Shown here in pieces: positions 1 through 8,878 of a DNA stretch of 46,703 bases. The stretch is from Kibdelosporangium aridum. GTDB lineage: Bacteria > Actinomycetota > Actinomycetes > Mycobacteriales > Pseudonocardiaceae. The notes below the pieces were generated by a model, which had not been told where the DNA came from, ran no database searches, and saw only the letters and a program-made list of their open reading frames with translations. Made by a program: the position numbers and the translations under genes. The DNA lies in NCBI RefSeq assembly GCF_900176515.1, contig NZ_FWXV01000025.1:1-46703 (forward strand), read 5' to 3'. How positions within the stretch are numbered: position 1 is the first letter of the stretch; each line of letters begins with the position of its first letter.

Positions 1-128
1 GCGCCGCCCACCACCTCGCGCGCACCGGCCTCGTCATGCCACGCGCCCAGCCGAGGTTGGACAGATCATTGCTGACAACCCGCACAATTCCCTGCCTCAG
101 CCAAGATCAGCAACCATGCACGAGGTCG

Positions 129-1604
129 TTAGATGGTCAGGCCCGGCTGGCCGTCCAGCACGACGTATCTCCGGGACACGGACATGGTGACCTTGGCCGG
201 GTCTCGTTCCTGGATCGAGCTCAGCCGGGTCCATTCGGCCGTGAGCTGCTGCGCGTTCACGGTCACCCGGACGTAGCCGCGGTGGTTGCCGATGAAGTTC
301 AAGCCCGGATTGTTCCTCGCGCCACCGGGCTTGTTCCTGCCCTTCGAGGTGATGGAGCTCGTCACGAGCTCGGTGCCGACGATTGGGCCGGTTCGGTTGA
401 GGCGCAGGTCGTTCGCCCAGTGGGTGTGCACATCACCCGTCAGGACAACGGGATTGCGGACCGTGCGGTCGATCCAACCTTGGATGATCCGCGCGCGGTT
501 GGCTCGGTAGCCGTCCCAGGAATCGTTGTTTCCGTCGCAGGTGCGGGGATCGCCGTCGTAGTCGCGGTGCGCGAAGAACACTTGCTGGCCCAGGAAATCC
601 CAGCCTGAGCCGCGTGCCGTCAGGCCGTCGAGCAGCCACTGCTCCTGCGCCGGGCCGGTGAGCGTGCGGGTCGTGCTGTTGACCTTGCCGCAGTCTCTCG
701 CCGGCGCCTGCTTGTTGCGGTGCTGGCGCGTGTCCATCATGTGGAAGCGGGCCAGGGTTCCCCATTCGATGCGGCGATACAGCTTGATCGCGGCACTCGT
801 CGGTTTCATCGCCTTCGGCAGCGGCATGTTCTCCCAGAACGCTCGGAAGGCGTCTTTGCGTCGCTGCTCGGGGATGGCTGACCGCACGCCGTACCAGTTG
901 TTCTTCACCTCGTGGTCGTCGAAGACCACTAGCCAGGGGGCGGCCGCGTGGCACGCCTTGAGATCCGGGTCGAGATGGTGCTGGGCATAGCGGATTCGGT
1001 ACTCCGACAATGTGTTCGCCTCGTTGTTGAGGGCGACATACCGGCGGACCTTGTGGGCCTGACGGCTTGGCTTCTCGTACATGTAGTCGCCGAGGAACAA
1101 CACGACGTCGGGGTTGTCGGCCGTGATGTAACGGTGGGCGTGATACCAGCCGACCTCGAAGTGCTGGCAGGACGCGAACGCGAACTCCAGCGAGGCTACG
1201 CTGGCGCCGCGCGCGGGCGCGGTGCGGGTGCGGCCGACCGGCGAGATATGGCGGTCGGCTTTGAAGCGATAGAAATACCAGGCGTTGGGCGCCAAGCCTC
1301 GTGGCTCGACGTGCACGCTGTGACCGTCGGCGGGCACAGCATTCTCGCGTCCGGTCTGGACAATGTTGACGAATCTCGCGTCGGTGGCGATCTCCCAGTC
1401 GACACGGACGGTCCGGGTGCCCATGCCGCCGTCGGCATCGAGCGGGGCGGCGGCGAGCCTTGTCCACAACACCATTCCGTCCGGCCTCGGATCGCCGGAC
1501 GCGACACCCAACTGGAACGGGTCCGAGGCCGCCCTGACCGCCCGAGGAACCGCGGCGGTGATTCCCGCCGCAACGAGGAGAGTACGACGGTTCAGCTTTG
1601 ACAT
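129..1604 (-). CDS. phoD: PhoD-family alkaline phosphatase, Tat-exported
   Basis: A 491-residue secreted phosphodiesterase/phosphomonoesterase of the PhoD family, expected to release phosphate from extracellular phosphoesters. Seen: an N-terminal twin-arginine signal (SKLNRRTLLVAAG), the PhoD N-terminal domain motif LGVASGDPRPDGMVLWTRL near residue 33, and metallophosphatase motifs in order: FASCQHF, FLGDYMYE, VFDDHEVKNNW and VVLTGDVHTHW. These carry the Asp, His and Asn ligands of the Fe/Ca site. Length is near the family norm. The ATG directly precedes the Tat signal, which fixes the start. A broken secreted-protein gene lies immediately upstream on the same strand, so no operon partner is evident. 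Family assignment is firm; the substrate is not known. Confidence 0.93.
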   Translation of the reverse strand: MSKLNRRTLLVAAGITAAVPRAVRAASDPFQLGVASGDPRPDGMVLWTRLAAAPLDADGGMGTRTVRVDWEIATDARFVNIVQTGRENAVPADGHSVHVEPRGLAPNAWYFYRFKADRHISPVGRTRTAPARGASVASLEFAFASCQHFEVGWYHAHRYITADNPDVVLFLGDYMYEKPSRQAHKVRRYVALNNEANTLSEYRIRYAQHHLDPDLKACHAAAPWLVVFDDHEVKNNWYGVRSAIPEQRRKDAFRAFWENMPLPKAMKPTSAAIKLYRRIEWGTLARFHMMDTRQHRNKQAPARDCGKVNSTTRTLTGPAQEQWLLDGLTARGSGWDFLGQQVFFAHRDYDGDPRTCDGNNDSWDGYRANRARIIQGWIDRTVRNPVVLTGDVHTHWANDLRLNRTGPIVGTELVTSSITSKGRNKPGGARNNPGLNFIGNHRGYVRVTVNAQQLTAEWTRLSSIQERDPAKVTMSVSRRYVVLDGQPGLTI

Positions 1605-1620
1605 GCTGGCCCCTTCATGC

Positions 1621-2006
1621 TCATGCGAAGTCGGTTATGGTGGCACCACAGGTTTTCTCGAGCACGTCCTTGGCTCCGTACTTGCCCAGGCACACTCGGT
1701 AGGTGACCCAACTGCCCTCCGGCAGCTCGAGGTCTGCTGTGACTCTCGTGCCGTTGCCGTTGGGATTCCACACCAGGCGCGGGCCGTAGCCGTCGGGCAA
1801 CTAGTAGAGCAGGACCGCGGAGTGCCCGTCTGCCTTGTGGTCGTAGACGGTGAAGACCTCGCCATAGGACGCGAACGTGCCCCGGCCGGCGCAGGACGGG
1901 CGGACCGAGCAGCGTTCACTGTCGGCCGCCGCCGAGTTGCCACCGCCAGCATCAGAGCCGCGGCCAGGAGCGTGGTTCTGTGGACCAGGTTCAGCTGCGA
2001 CAGCAT
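1621..2006 (-). pseudogene. Broken small secreted protein (frameshift plus stop)
   Basis: A decayed gene for a small exported protein of unknown function. From the ATG at 2006 the reading starts with a signal peptide (MLSQLNLVHRTTLLAAALML). The mature part continues in another frame (CSVRPSCAGRGTFASYGEVF, with two cysteines), reaches an in-frame TAG at 1801-1803, and resumes in the same frame beyond it (LPDGYGPRLVWNPNGNGTR ... VCLGKYGAKDVLEKTCGATI) to a TGA at 1621-1623. So one frameshift and one nonsense codon are needed to break a roughly 125-residue protein. Similar small Cys-containing secreted proteins are common in actinomycetes. I do not recognise a named family. Confidence 0.6.
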
Positions 2007-2099
2007 ATCGACCAACGCCCAGCTCATTCGTCCGCTCCGATCGAGCACCATCTGCGGAGTCTCCTCGGCTACGGCCGCCATTGCACCGGCCGGCCACCA

Positions 2100-2144
2100 G
2101 ATCTCCCGTCGGCGATCCACAAAACTCGTGGTCTCGGCGGGAAG
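2100..2144 (-). pseudogene. Scrap of a LuxR/STAND ATPase N-terminus
   Basis: These 15 codons read LPAETTSFVDRRREI. This nearly duplicates the segment LPAEVTSFVDRRREI just before the NB-ARC domain of the regulator at 13678-16029, and LPAEATSFVGRRREV of the one at 16565. Nothing homologous to the rest of the ATPase follows. It is a tiny relic of a third copy, fused by chance to the broken secreted-protein gene. Confidence 0.5.
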
Positions 2145-2296
2145 ATGGCGTCCGTCCGGATAAGTCGGACGTCCGCGTCCCGGCGGATCGCGGCGACCAG
2201 CGCGCGTTTCCGTGCTTTGATTCCGACGCTTCTCGTCTTCGGGTTCTTGTGAGGGTGGCGGCCCTGCGTGCTTCGGCGACGCCACCATCTGGTTGG

Positions 2297-3955
2297 TTAG
2301 AGCGGGGCTTGGGCTAGGTAGTTGTCCTGTTGGGCGGTGGGTAGGCTGGCGTCCAGACCGAGAGCCTGCTTTCGATAGTTGGCGTTGAATGCCACCAACG
2401 CGTTGTCAGCGCGTGCGGTGACCTCGATGTAGTCACCGATGAAGAAGCCACGGAGGAACGGGTCGGCTTCGGGCTCGTTCGACGGGGTTGTCAGCCGCTG
2501 CCGGTTGACCACGGTGCCCTGGGGCCCGACAGTGACCAGTTCGAGGTCCTGCCGGTTGCCGAACACCGGATCGAACCGGCTGGTCCAGTACGCCACCGCG
2601 AGGTTCGCACCACCCGGATTGGCGGACAACGTGCCGAAGTAGTTGTCCCCGCCCGCCGACAGCGTTGTCGGGTTGCTCCACCCCGCGCCGAAGCTGTCGG
2701 AGAAGGTCATCCGCATGCGTGAGAACTCGCAGATGACGTTGAGCGGACGGGACTGGCACGACTCCCAGATCACGAATATCCGCGGTATCCCGTTCACGAT
2801 CTTCACGTCGTGCTTGGGGTACGTGGCGACGCGGAAGTCGTTGGCGTGCAGGACACCGCCGAAACCGATCGGCTCGAGCTCGGTGGTGACCACCCCCTCC
2901 GGACTGAACTCGCTGCTGCCGGCCTCGGCCACCCGCAGTTTGATGACGAAGGTCTCCCCGTCGTTCGGTGTGATCCGATCCTCGACCCAGGTCACGTAGG
3001 TCCGGCCATCGGGCCCGACGGTCACATCGCTGAACTGGACATCGCTGCCACCGGCACTGAGATTGATCGGTTTGCCGCAGCTGGTCAGGTTGGCCTCGCA
3101 GCGCACCGCCTTGATCGTGGTGGTGACATTGGGGAAGTCGACCGCGAAGTCGGTGTAGGTCACCCAGATCACGGTCTGCCCGGCGCTGTGCCCGACGGCC
3201 ATCCACGGCTTGTCGAGGAGGTGGAAGTGTGCCGGATCGGGAGAGATCACCTGATCTGCCAGCGTACGGGTCGGCCAGCAGGTGGGGTCGTCACCGCCGG
3301 GGCACGACCCCAGCGTGCCGGCCGTCGTGCGGTAGACGCCAATGCCGCTATGTGTCGGCACCCCGTCGACGAAGACCAGGTTGAGGGTGGCCATGTACGC
3401 GTTGCAGGCCGCGTCGAAGGCCACCACCGGATCGCCACTCGACGGCACCGCAACACCGTCAGCGAAGGTGACGGCTGGCAGCAGCCCCTCCCTGGTCAGG
3501 GTCGCACCATTGTCGGAGAAGTGCCAGCCGGTGAAGTTGCCGAGCGGGTTGAGCAGACCCCGGTAGTCGTTCGTCCCCGCCAACACCAGGTTGCCGTTCG
3601 ACGAGCAGCGATCGACCGACTCCTCGTTCTGCGGCAGGCCGAGATCGTCACGATTAAACAGCGCCCGGCGCATCGGAAAGTCGCCCGGCGCAAGCGCCCG
3701 GGGCACCGCGTTGACACGAGCGCCCAGCGCCGCGATCCAGTCCGGCCTCGCCCGCATGCCGGCCGAGACCTGCTCCGGATGCTGGGCATACCAGCGGGCC
3801 AGCGCACCCTGCGAAAGCATCCGCTGCACCTTCTCCGGAAGCGAAAGCGCCACTGCTGAAGGCACCGCGGATGCCGTTGAGGAAAACGAAAGAGCGCCGA
3901 GCAACAGTGTTACGGCACCCACCTTGGTGAAGGTCGCCAGACGTCTCGAGATCAT
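2297..3955 (-). CDS. Secreted sialidase-like beta-propeller protein
   Basis: A 552-residue exported protein. Seen: a classical signal peptide (Arg-rich start, hydrophobic core, cleavage around STASAVPS), a short helical N-terminal region (about residues 35-90), then many strands with recurring Asp boxes or BNR-like pieces such as GTNDYRGL, SDNGATLT, GPDGRTYVTW, ARADNALVAF. This is the pattern of six-bladed BNR/sialidase-fold propellers. The catalytic Arg triad of true sialidases cannot be assigned by eye, so the protein may be a non-enzymatic sugar-binding propeller. It stands alone: convergent spacing to 1621 and a 600-bp leader region upstream. Fold call moderately sure; activity unknown. 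Confidence 0.6.
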   Translation of the reverse strand: MISRRLATFTKVGAVTLLLGALSFSSTASAVPSAVALSLPEKVQRMLSQGALARWYAQHPEQVSAGMRARPDWIAALGARVNAVPRALAPGDFPMRRALFNRDDLGLPQNEESVDRCSSNGNLVLAGTNDYRGLLNPLGNFTGWHFSDNGATLTREGLLPAVTFADGVAVPSSGDPVVAFDAACNAYMATLNLVFVDGVPTHSGIGVYRTTAGTLGSCPGGDDPTCWPTRTLADQVISPDPAHFHLLDKPWMAVGHSAGQTVIWVTYTDFAVDFPNVTTTIKAVRCEANLTSCGKPINLSAGGSDVQFSDVTVGPDGRTYVTWVEDRITPNDGETFVIKLRVAEAGSSEFSPEGVVTTELEPIGFGGVLHANDFRVATYPKHDVKIVNGIPRIFVIWESCQSRPLNVICEFSRMRMTFSDSFGAGWSNPTTLSAGGDNYFGTLSANPGGANLAVAYWTSRFDPVFGNRQDLELVTVGPQGTVVNRQRLTTPSNEPEADPFLRGFFIGDYIEVTARADNALVAFNANYRKQALGLDASLPTAQQDNYLAQAPL

Positions 3956-4557
3956 GCCCCAATCCCTCCGCCGTCACCGCCGCCTCAAGATCATGAAATC
4001 CAGTCCACGCCCACAAACCGCAGTCTTTGCTGACAACCCCGACGAACGCAAAGGGCCATTGTCGGGGCCCCTAGCTAAACCGACGATGGGCAGCGAACGA
4101 CAAAGCATGGCGAGAATCGGCCAGACGCCGAGGAGCAATCTCACGGCGATGTCGTATAGGACATCCATACGACATTGGCCATGAGACTACGACACCAGAT
4201 TTGAGACCCTACATCCGCGACAGCTGTAGGATCCCAAACTCAATGACATGTAGATCTTCGCTGACCTGCCGGTTTCTCGGTTGTCTCACGACGTGTCACC
4301 CTTGCATGAGTCTCAGATCCGTGGCATTTCTTCGGTACCGTTTCGTGGATCGGGTCAGCGACAGCGGCGTCCGCAGTCTTGTTCGGCGATCGCAGTACTT
4401 CCGCCCACCATCACACCGTTGACGTAATCACGACAACAGTGATTCTGCGCCACTGATAGCCCTTCACTCGCCCGCCTGGGGGTGTCAGGCTGCCGACGTG
4501 GTACCCGCCATGTTCGTTTCGCGTCATCACGTTCGACGTAGCGACGCTTGATCACTC
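3956..4557. other. Intergenic region between divergent genes
   Basis: About 600 bases between the propeller gene (minus) and the glycoside hydrolase gene (plus). It must hold both promoters. It is less GC-rich than its flanks. I see no convincing small gene, RNA or operator in it; the short open frames here have no signal or SD support. Confidence 0.5.
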
Positions 4558-6144
4558 GTGTCAAAGCCACGGATGATCATGGTGAAAGCCAAGTACAGGA
4601 TGATGAATAGTCGTTTCGCACGTGTTTGCGTTTGCTTGTGCGTCGGAGTTCTTGTCTTGAGCATGGTGGTCGCCAGCTCGGCTCCGAGTGTCGGCGACAC
4701 CGTGACGCTGAAGTTCTACGATGCCCAAGGCTCGGGCATCGAACTGTTCGCCGACGAGGTGAGGTCGGTGATGCACGGCGCCGGCGAATACGACAGCGAC
4801 ACCCTGCTGGATCCGGCCACTATGCAGCATCTCGCGATGCACCCGTTGTACGAGGAGGGCGTGCCGAGACGGTGGCAGTTCGACATCCCCGGCCGTCCGG
4901 TCGCCTTCGCGGTCAACTGGCCGACCCAGCGGGGCTTCTCGTTCGTGGTCCTCGACGACGGCGGCACCGGTTTCCGCGCGGGAGGCACGGTCGTGTTCAA
5001 CTACCAGGCCGCGGTCGATGCCATGCGGCGCCTGGACGCGGCATTAGCTGCCCGCGCGGACTACCACCGCTCAGGGGAGTGGGCCGCGGCTTACGCGGCG
5101 GCCCGCTCGAACCTGAGCAGTGCCCGGCACGCGCGCACCGACAGCGACCGTGGCAAGTACGGCCAGTTCGCGCTTGACGCGATCCACCTGGCCCTGGACA
5201 CGCTGCTGGCCGAATACGGGCCCCAGTACGCCAAGAGCCATCGCACCGACCCGCAGATCGGCCTGACCGTCGACAAGATCGGCACGCCTGCCGAGTGGTC
5301 GACACTCGCGCGGCGCCTCAGCGGGTCATACGGCTGGGTCCGCATCGTGTTTGACCCGGGGGTGGACGACGAGGACGACCGCAAACAACCTGATCCTGAG
5401 GTCTATCGGCAGGCGGTGGAAACGGCCCGCGCCGCCGGATTAAAGATCCTTGGCCAGCCGGTGGACTCCTACTTCGCAAACCGGTACACCACTGAGGAAT
5501 ATCTGGCCCGGGTGAGGGCGTACGTGACCGCCTTCCCGTGGATCGACGCCTGGGAGGTCGGCAACGAGGTGAACGGCTGCTGGCTCGATCGCAAGACCGA
5601 CGACCAGGGCACATGCACCGAGCAGGAGGTCCCCCACGAGGACCGCATCATCAACAAGATCGACCAGGCAGCCCGGTACGTACGCCAGCAACGACCGGAT
5701 GCCATGGTGGTCCTCACCCTGTACTGGCAGATCGGCACAGACAGCCCGGAATGGTCGACCTTCAACTGGGCCAGGGCGAATCTGACCCCGCAGATCCGGC
5801 GGAACATCGACACAGTGCTGCTGTCGACCTGGGTGGAGGACGCTCCCCTGGGCCTGGCCTTCGACCAGGTGATGACAACGCTGCTGGACGAGTTCGCCGG
5901 CAAGAAAGTCGGACTGGGCGAGCTCGGCTATTGGTTGGCGAGCACCTCGAGGTTGTACTGGGCCTTCGATCCCCTCGACGTTGCCAGGGCCCGGCGAGAG
6001 CTGGCCGCGTACTACTACGGGGCCGCATTGGGGTACCAGCGCAGTGTCGGCGGCGGGTACTGGTGGGACTTCGTCGACGAGATGCCGACCGATCCGGGAC
6101 TACAGCAAGCCGTCTACCAGGTAACCGACCAGCTGACAAACTAG
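4558..6144 (+). CDS. Secreted clan GH-A-like glycoside hydrolase
   Basis: A predicted exported TIM-barrel glycosidase. Seen: a hydrophobic signal (ARVCVCLCVGVLVLSMVVAS), a roughly 220-residue N-terminal region, then a barrel with the clan-A acid/base motif AWEVGNEVNG (Asn-Glu at the end of strand 4), a candidate nucleophile Glu in VGLGELGYW (strand 7) and the aromatic stretch GGGYWWDFVDEM near the C-terminus. The exact GH family cannot be told by eye. The start is uncertain: GTG 4558, ATG 4573, ATG 4579 and ATG 4600/4603 all precede the signal peptide and none has a good SD. The stop codon overlaps a CTAG into which an IS630-type relic is fused, so the native downstream region is lost. Confidence 0.7.
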   Translation: MSKPRMIMVKAKYRMMNSRFARVCVCLCVGVLVLSMVVASSAPSVGDTVTLKFYDAQGSGIELFADEVRSVMHGAGEYDSDTLLDPATMQHLAMHPLYEEGVPRRWQFDIPGRPVAFAVNWPTQRGFSFVVLDDGGTGFRAGGTVVFNYQAAVDAMRRLDAALAARADYHRSGEWAAAYAAARSNLSSARHARTDSDRGKYGQFALDAIHLALDTLLAEYGPQYAKSHRTDPQIGLTVDKIGTPAEWSTLARRLSGSYGWVRIVFDPGVDDEDDRKQPDPEVYRQAVETARAAGLKILGQPVDSYFANRYTTEEYLARVRAYVTAFPWIDAWEVGNEVNGCWLDRKTDDQGTCTEQEVPHEDRIINKIDQAARYVRQQRPDAMVVLTLYWQIGTDSPEWSTFNWARANLTPQIRRNIDTVLLSTWVEDAPLGLAFDQVMTTLLDEFAGKKVGLGELGYWLASTSRLYWAFDPLDVARARRELAAYYYGAALGYQRSVGGGYWWDFVDEMPTDPGLQQAVYQVTDQLTN

Positions 6145-6263
6145 TGTCCCGAGTCGTTAGTTAGCGTCGTAAGTTTGTGACAGTAGTGGGCGAGGCTGTC
6201 CAGGATGTCGTCGGCGGTTTTGGTCCACACGAACGGTTTCGGATCCTCATTCCAGGCTCGGAT
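6141..6263 (-). pseudogene. IS630-family transposase C-terminal fragment
   Basis: Reading the minus strand gives WNEDPKPFVWTKTADDILDS, continuing to an NDSGH end and a TAG at 6141-6143. This is the stereotyped C-terminus of actinobacterial IS630-family transposases. Only about 40 codons remain; the rest has been replaced by the next IS, whose terminal repeat begins at 6264. IS630 elements commonly insert at TA within CTAG, and the relic ends exactly on a CTAG shared with the stop codon of the hydrolase gene. Confidence 0.75.
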
Positions 6264-7282
6264 CCTGTGAGGTTCCAAAACCGTGCACTATGACGCTGAC
6301 CTGGGCGTCAGGCTGCTGCTGGCTCGTAGTCGTTGATCAAACCGTTGACGACTGACCGGCGTACGGCGCGGGCATGGCCTCAGCTTGGGACGGAGCGATC
6401 GGGTCGGGGTGGGCGGAGTTGCTGGGCGCGGTGAGGGCGGTGGTGGTTGTAGTGGGCGACGTATCGCTCCAGCACGGTCCGCAGGCGCCGTTCGTTGATG
6501 ATCAGGAGCCGGTCGGTGAGCTCGCTTCTCACCGTGCCGACGAACCTTTCGGCATAACAATTCGCCCTCGGGCAGCCCGGCGGGATCTTCACCACCTCGA
6601 CACCTGCGCCGGCGAACACCGCATCGGACGCTGAGGTGAACTGGCCGGCCCGGTCGCGAACCAGGAACCGGAACTCATCAGCTCGGTCGCCGAGGTCCAT
6701 GAGTAGGTTGCGGGCTTGTTGCGTCGTCCATGAGCCGTCCGGATGCGTTGTCGTCCCGAGAATGTGGACATACCGGACGGTCGAGGCACCGACCCGGTGA
6801 CCGAGCTTGAGCAGCTCAGCCTGGATCCTGCGATACCCCCACCTCGGATTCTCTCGCGCCATCCGTTCGATCAGTGCGACGAGCTGAGTGTCGAGCGACG
6901 GGCGGCCAGGCGAGTTCAGGTAGGTCCACTTCTTGGCCACCAGGCGCCGATGCCACTGCAGGAGCGTCGCCGGTGTGACCAGTCGGTGTCGGCGCAGCAT
7001 AGTTGGCAACCGTCGCGCCAAGGCGGCGAGCATCGCGCGGTCAGCCCAGTCCAGCCGGGGACGAGGATTCGTCCGACGCAGCACGGCAACCTCGTGCCGC
7101 AAAATGAGCAACTCCACGTCCTTCGACGGCGCGGAGCGACCCAGCAGAACTAGCCAACCACTTAGCCGAATGAAGATCAGATATACCAGTCGCAACCCCA
7201 CGTCCCACGATCATGCCCTACGGGCAAAGTTCGTGGTTACCGCAGGTCAAAGCGACAATGCATGATTTCGGAACCCCACAGG
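6264..7282 (-). mobile_element. IS with integrase-core transposase, internally deleted
   Basis: The right end CCTGTGAGGTTCC (6264-6276) and left end GGAACCCCACAGG (7270-7282) are imperfect terminal inverted repeats. The same end recurs at 10905. The element is about 1.02 kb, roughly 0.2 kb shorter than the intact relative at 23905-25135. This fits the deletion seen inside its transposase. I see no target duplication. Confidence 0.65.
6306..7201 (-). pseudogene. DDE integrase-core transposase, catalytic region deleted
   Basis: The N-terminal helical/HTH part (LLILRHEVAVLRR ... NPRWGYRRIQAELLKLGHR) runs directly from GASTVR into YVHILGTTTHP. Relatives in this window have about 63 codons between these points, including the first catalytic Asp (CDF or SDF motif). 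The second Asp (VRDRAGQF) and the Glu region (RANCYAERFVGTVRSEL) remain. A frameshift near 6380 separates the main frame from the usual C-terminal tail LINDYEPAAA, which ends near 6306. Loss of the first catalytic Asp makes it inactive. Confidence 0.75.
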
Positions 7283-7479
7283 GTAAGGAGCCGAGCGAAT
7301 GGGAGGGGTGGCGAGCCCTAGGAATGGGCTTTGTTCAGGCGCTTGGTAACGTTGATCGTCATAACATCCAGAAGCGTGATGATGCTAAGCGCTACGCTTT
7401 TGGTGTGCTTGGCATTGGAAGTCTCATCTTGACCCAACTACGCTACCAACATGGCGATGACCTGCACATTGATAACTAG
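7283..7479 (+). other. Possible gene remnant next to the IS
   Basis: An open frame crosses the IS end and continues as KEPSEWEGWRALGMGFVQAL and KRYAFGVLGIGSLILTQL to a stop at 7479. Base composition is lower in GC than the neighbours and the frame looks coding-like, but I do not recognise the product. Its beginning was presumably cut off by the IS. Confidence 0.25.
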
Positions 7480-7492
7480 CTCCGGCGTGCTG

Positions 7493-7810
7493 TTAGCGTT
7501 GTAGCCGTCTCGGTGAGTTGGTGTCGGCGCCACGCTTTCGAATTTTTCGTTCCCGCAGCTTCTTCTTGATCGTCGTCTGACTGACGCCGTACGACTCGGC
7601 GAGCGCCCGCGTCGTCGCACCGGATCGGTAAGCCTCGATGACTTCGGCGATGTCGGTATCGCTGAGACGCCGCCGGTCGTAGTCAGGCGAGGCTGTCCTG
7701 CCCTCGACCGTCGCGTCGTCGCTATCACATCGGTTGCCGATCTTCCGCACGACGTCGACCAGTGGTCCCAAGAGGTCGGGACGGTTCAAATAACGGCGAA
7801 GAAGGTCCAC
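7493..7810 (-). CDS. Small HTH protein
   Basis: A 105-residue protein starting at GTG 7810. The C-terminal half holds a resolvase/Hin-type helix-turn-helix: LSDTDIAEVIEAYRSGATTR followed by ALAESYGVSQTTIKKKLRER. The basic tail (KIRKRG) suits DNA contact. No catalytic recombinase domain is present, so it is either a stand-alone regulator of mobile-element origin or the C-terminal remnant of a serine recombinase. It stands alone among IS scars. Confidence 0.5.
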   Translation of the reverse strand: MDLLRRYLNRPDLLGPLVDVVRKIGNRCDSDDATVEGRTASPDYDRRRLSDTDIAEVIEAYRSGATTRALAESYGVSQTTIKKKLRERKIRKRGADTNSPRRLQR

Positions 7811-8259
7811 AATGTCTGTGAACAGCGGTTTTGCTGATCAAGCGTGTCGGCATGCGAACCGCTACACGCGGTGGGAAGGTTTTGGCCCGGCCCGGCTCAC
7901 CCGTGACGCTGTGGGTTGAACGCGGCGGCGGCTCTGGTGTGCGCGAGCCTCGCCTACCAAAGCCAGACCTGACGACAGGCCGCACGATGCGGAATGAGAC
8001 CACTGACGAAGCGGTGGGCTGAACGTGATGAAGCGGATGCCGCCAGGCTGACCGCCGGGGAGCGCGGCGCGACGTCGGGTCCGTCCCACTCATCAGCAAC
8101 TTAGATACTTGGCGTAGGACCGGTGCCTGGCCAGACTCGGTCCAGGTGTCTGGCGAGTCGCTCCCTCATTGCGGCTGAGCGGACGTTGTGATCAGGTCCT
8201 TCTCCGAAGTCCGACCGGCTTGATCACCAGCTCTGGGTCCCTGAGCAGTCAATGTCGCC
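7811..8259. other. Unassigned stretch
   Basis: No gene I can support. The minus strand carries a short coding-like run (MRERLARHLDRVWPGTGPTP, about 8110-8170) that may be a gene relic but has no recognisable family. Confidence 0.35.
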
Positions 8260-8343
8260 TGCCACGAGCATGGGACCACCTGAGCGCTCGGTGCCATGAG
8301 CATGGGACCACCTCGATAGGGATTTGCCACTGATGGGACCACC
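8260..8343 (+). repeat. Three copies of ATGGGACCACC, IS21-type end
   Basis: ATGGGACCACC occurs at 8270-8280, 8302-8312 and 8333-8343, spaced about one per 31-32 bases. The first two copies share the longer context GCCAYGAGCATGGGACCACCT. They lie just upstream of an istA fragment. IS21-family elements carry multiple internal repeats of the terminal sequence as transposase sites, which explains the arrangement. Confidence 0.65.
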
Positions 8344-8409
8344 CGGACGGGTCCCGCGTGGCGTCCCGACCTCCGGTCGTTTGGCCGTTGCGCTGGTCAG
8401 ATGGCATAT

Positions 8410-8799
8410 ATGGAGGTATCAGTGATCGAGATCAAAGAGGTTCTGCGGTTGGGGCTGGCGGGTCACTCGCTGCGTGAGGTGACCCGGCTGGCCGAGTTGG
8501 ACCGCAAGACGGTCCGCCGGTATGTGCAGGCCGCCCAGGCCTGCGGAGTGACGCTCGAGGGCGGGGACGGCCAGCTGACCGAGGAGGTGCTCGGGGCGGC
8601 GGTGGCCGTGGTCCGACCGGACCGGCCTCGCGGCACTGGCGCCTCGTGGGAGGCGATCGCCGAGCAGCGTGAGCAGATTCAGACCTGGCTGAAGCAGGAC
8701 CTGACCCTGGCCAAGATCCACATGCTGCTGAGGCGGTGGGGCGTGGTGGTGCCGTATCGCACGCTGCACCGCTTCGCGGTGGCAGAACTGGGTTTCGGG
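8410..8799 (+). pseudogene. istA: IstA (IS21 transposase) N-terminal fragment
   Basis: From ATG 8410 the reading MEVSVIEIKEVLRLGLAGHS ... ELDRKTVRRYVQAAQ is the N-terminal HTH of IS21-family IstA. It continues through WLKQDLTLAKIHMLLRRWGV to LHRFAVAELGFGRRR and then stops being homologous at about 8800, before the DDE catalytic domain. IstB is absent. So about one quarter of the transposase survives. It is fused to an unrelated membrane-protein tail. Confidence 0.75.
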
Positions 8800-8803
8800 C
8801 GCC

Positions 8804-8878
8804 GTCGTGGTGCTCGTGCTCGTCTCGGTAGGCGTGATCGTGTGGATCGGCGCCACCGTGATCGGTGCGTTCCTTTGA
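8804..8878 (+). pseudogene. C-terminal transmembrane tail of a lost protein
   Basis: In one frame the DNA immediately after the IstA homology encodes VVLVLVSVGVIVWIGATVIG and ends with TGA at 8876-8878. This is a near-perfect single membrane helix at a C-terminus. It is probably the last exon-like scrap of a membrane protein whose body was removed together with the rest of the IS21 element. Confidence 0.4.

Noticed and set aside
1..128. Possible gene at the left edge
   Set aside because: The frame is antisense to and beyond the end of phoD; the edge is too short to support a gene.
8260..8343. Regular short repeats as a CRISPR array
   Set aside because: Only three 11-base copies, beside an istA fragment; they fit IS21 end repeats.
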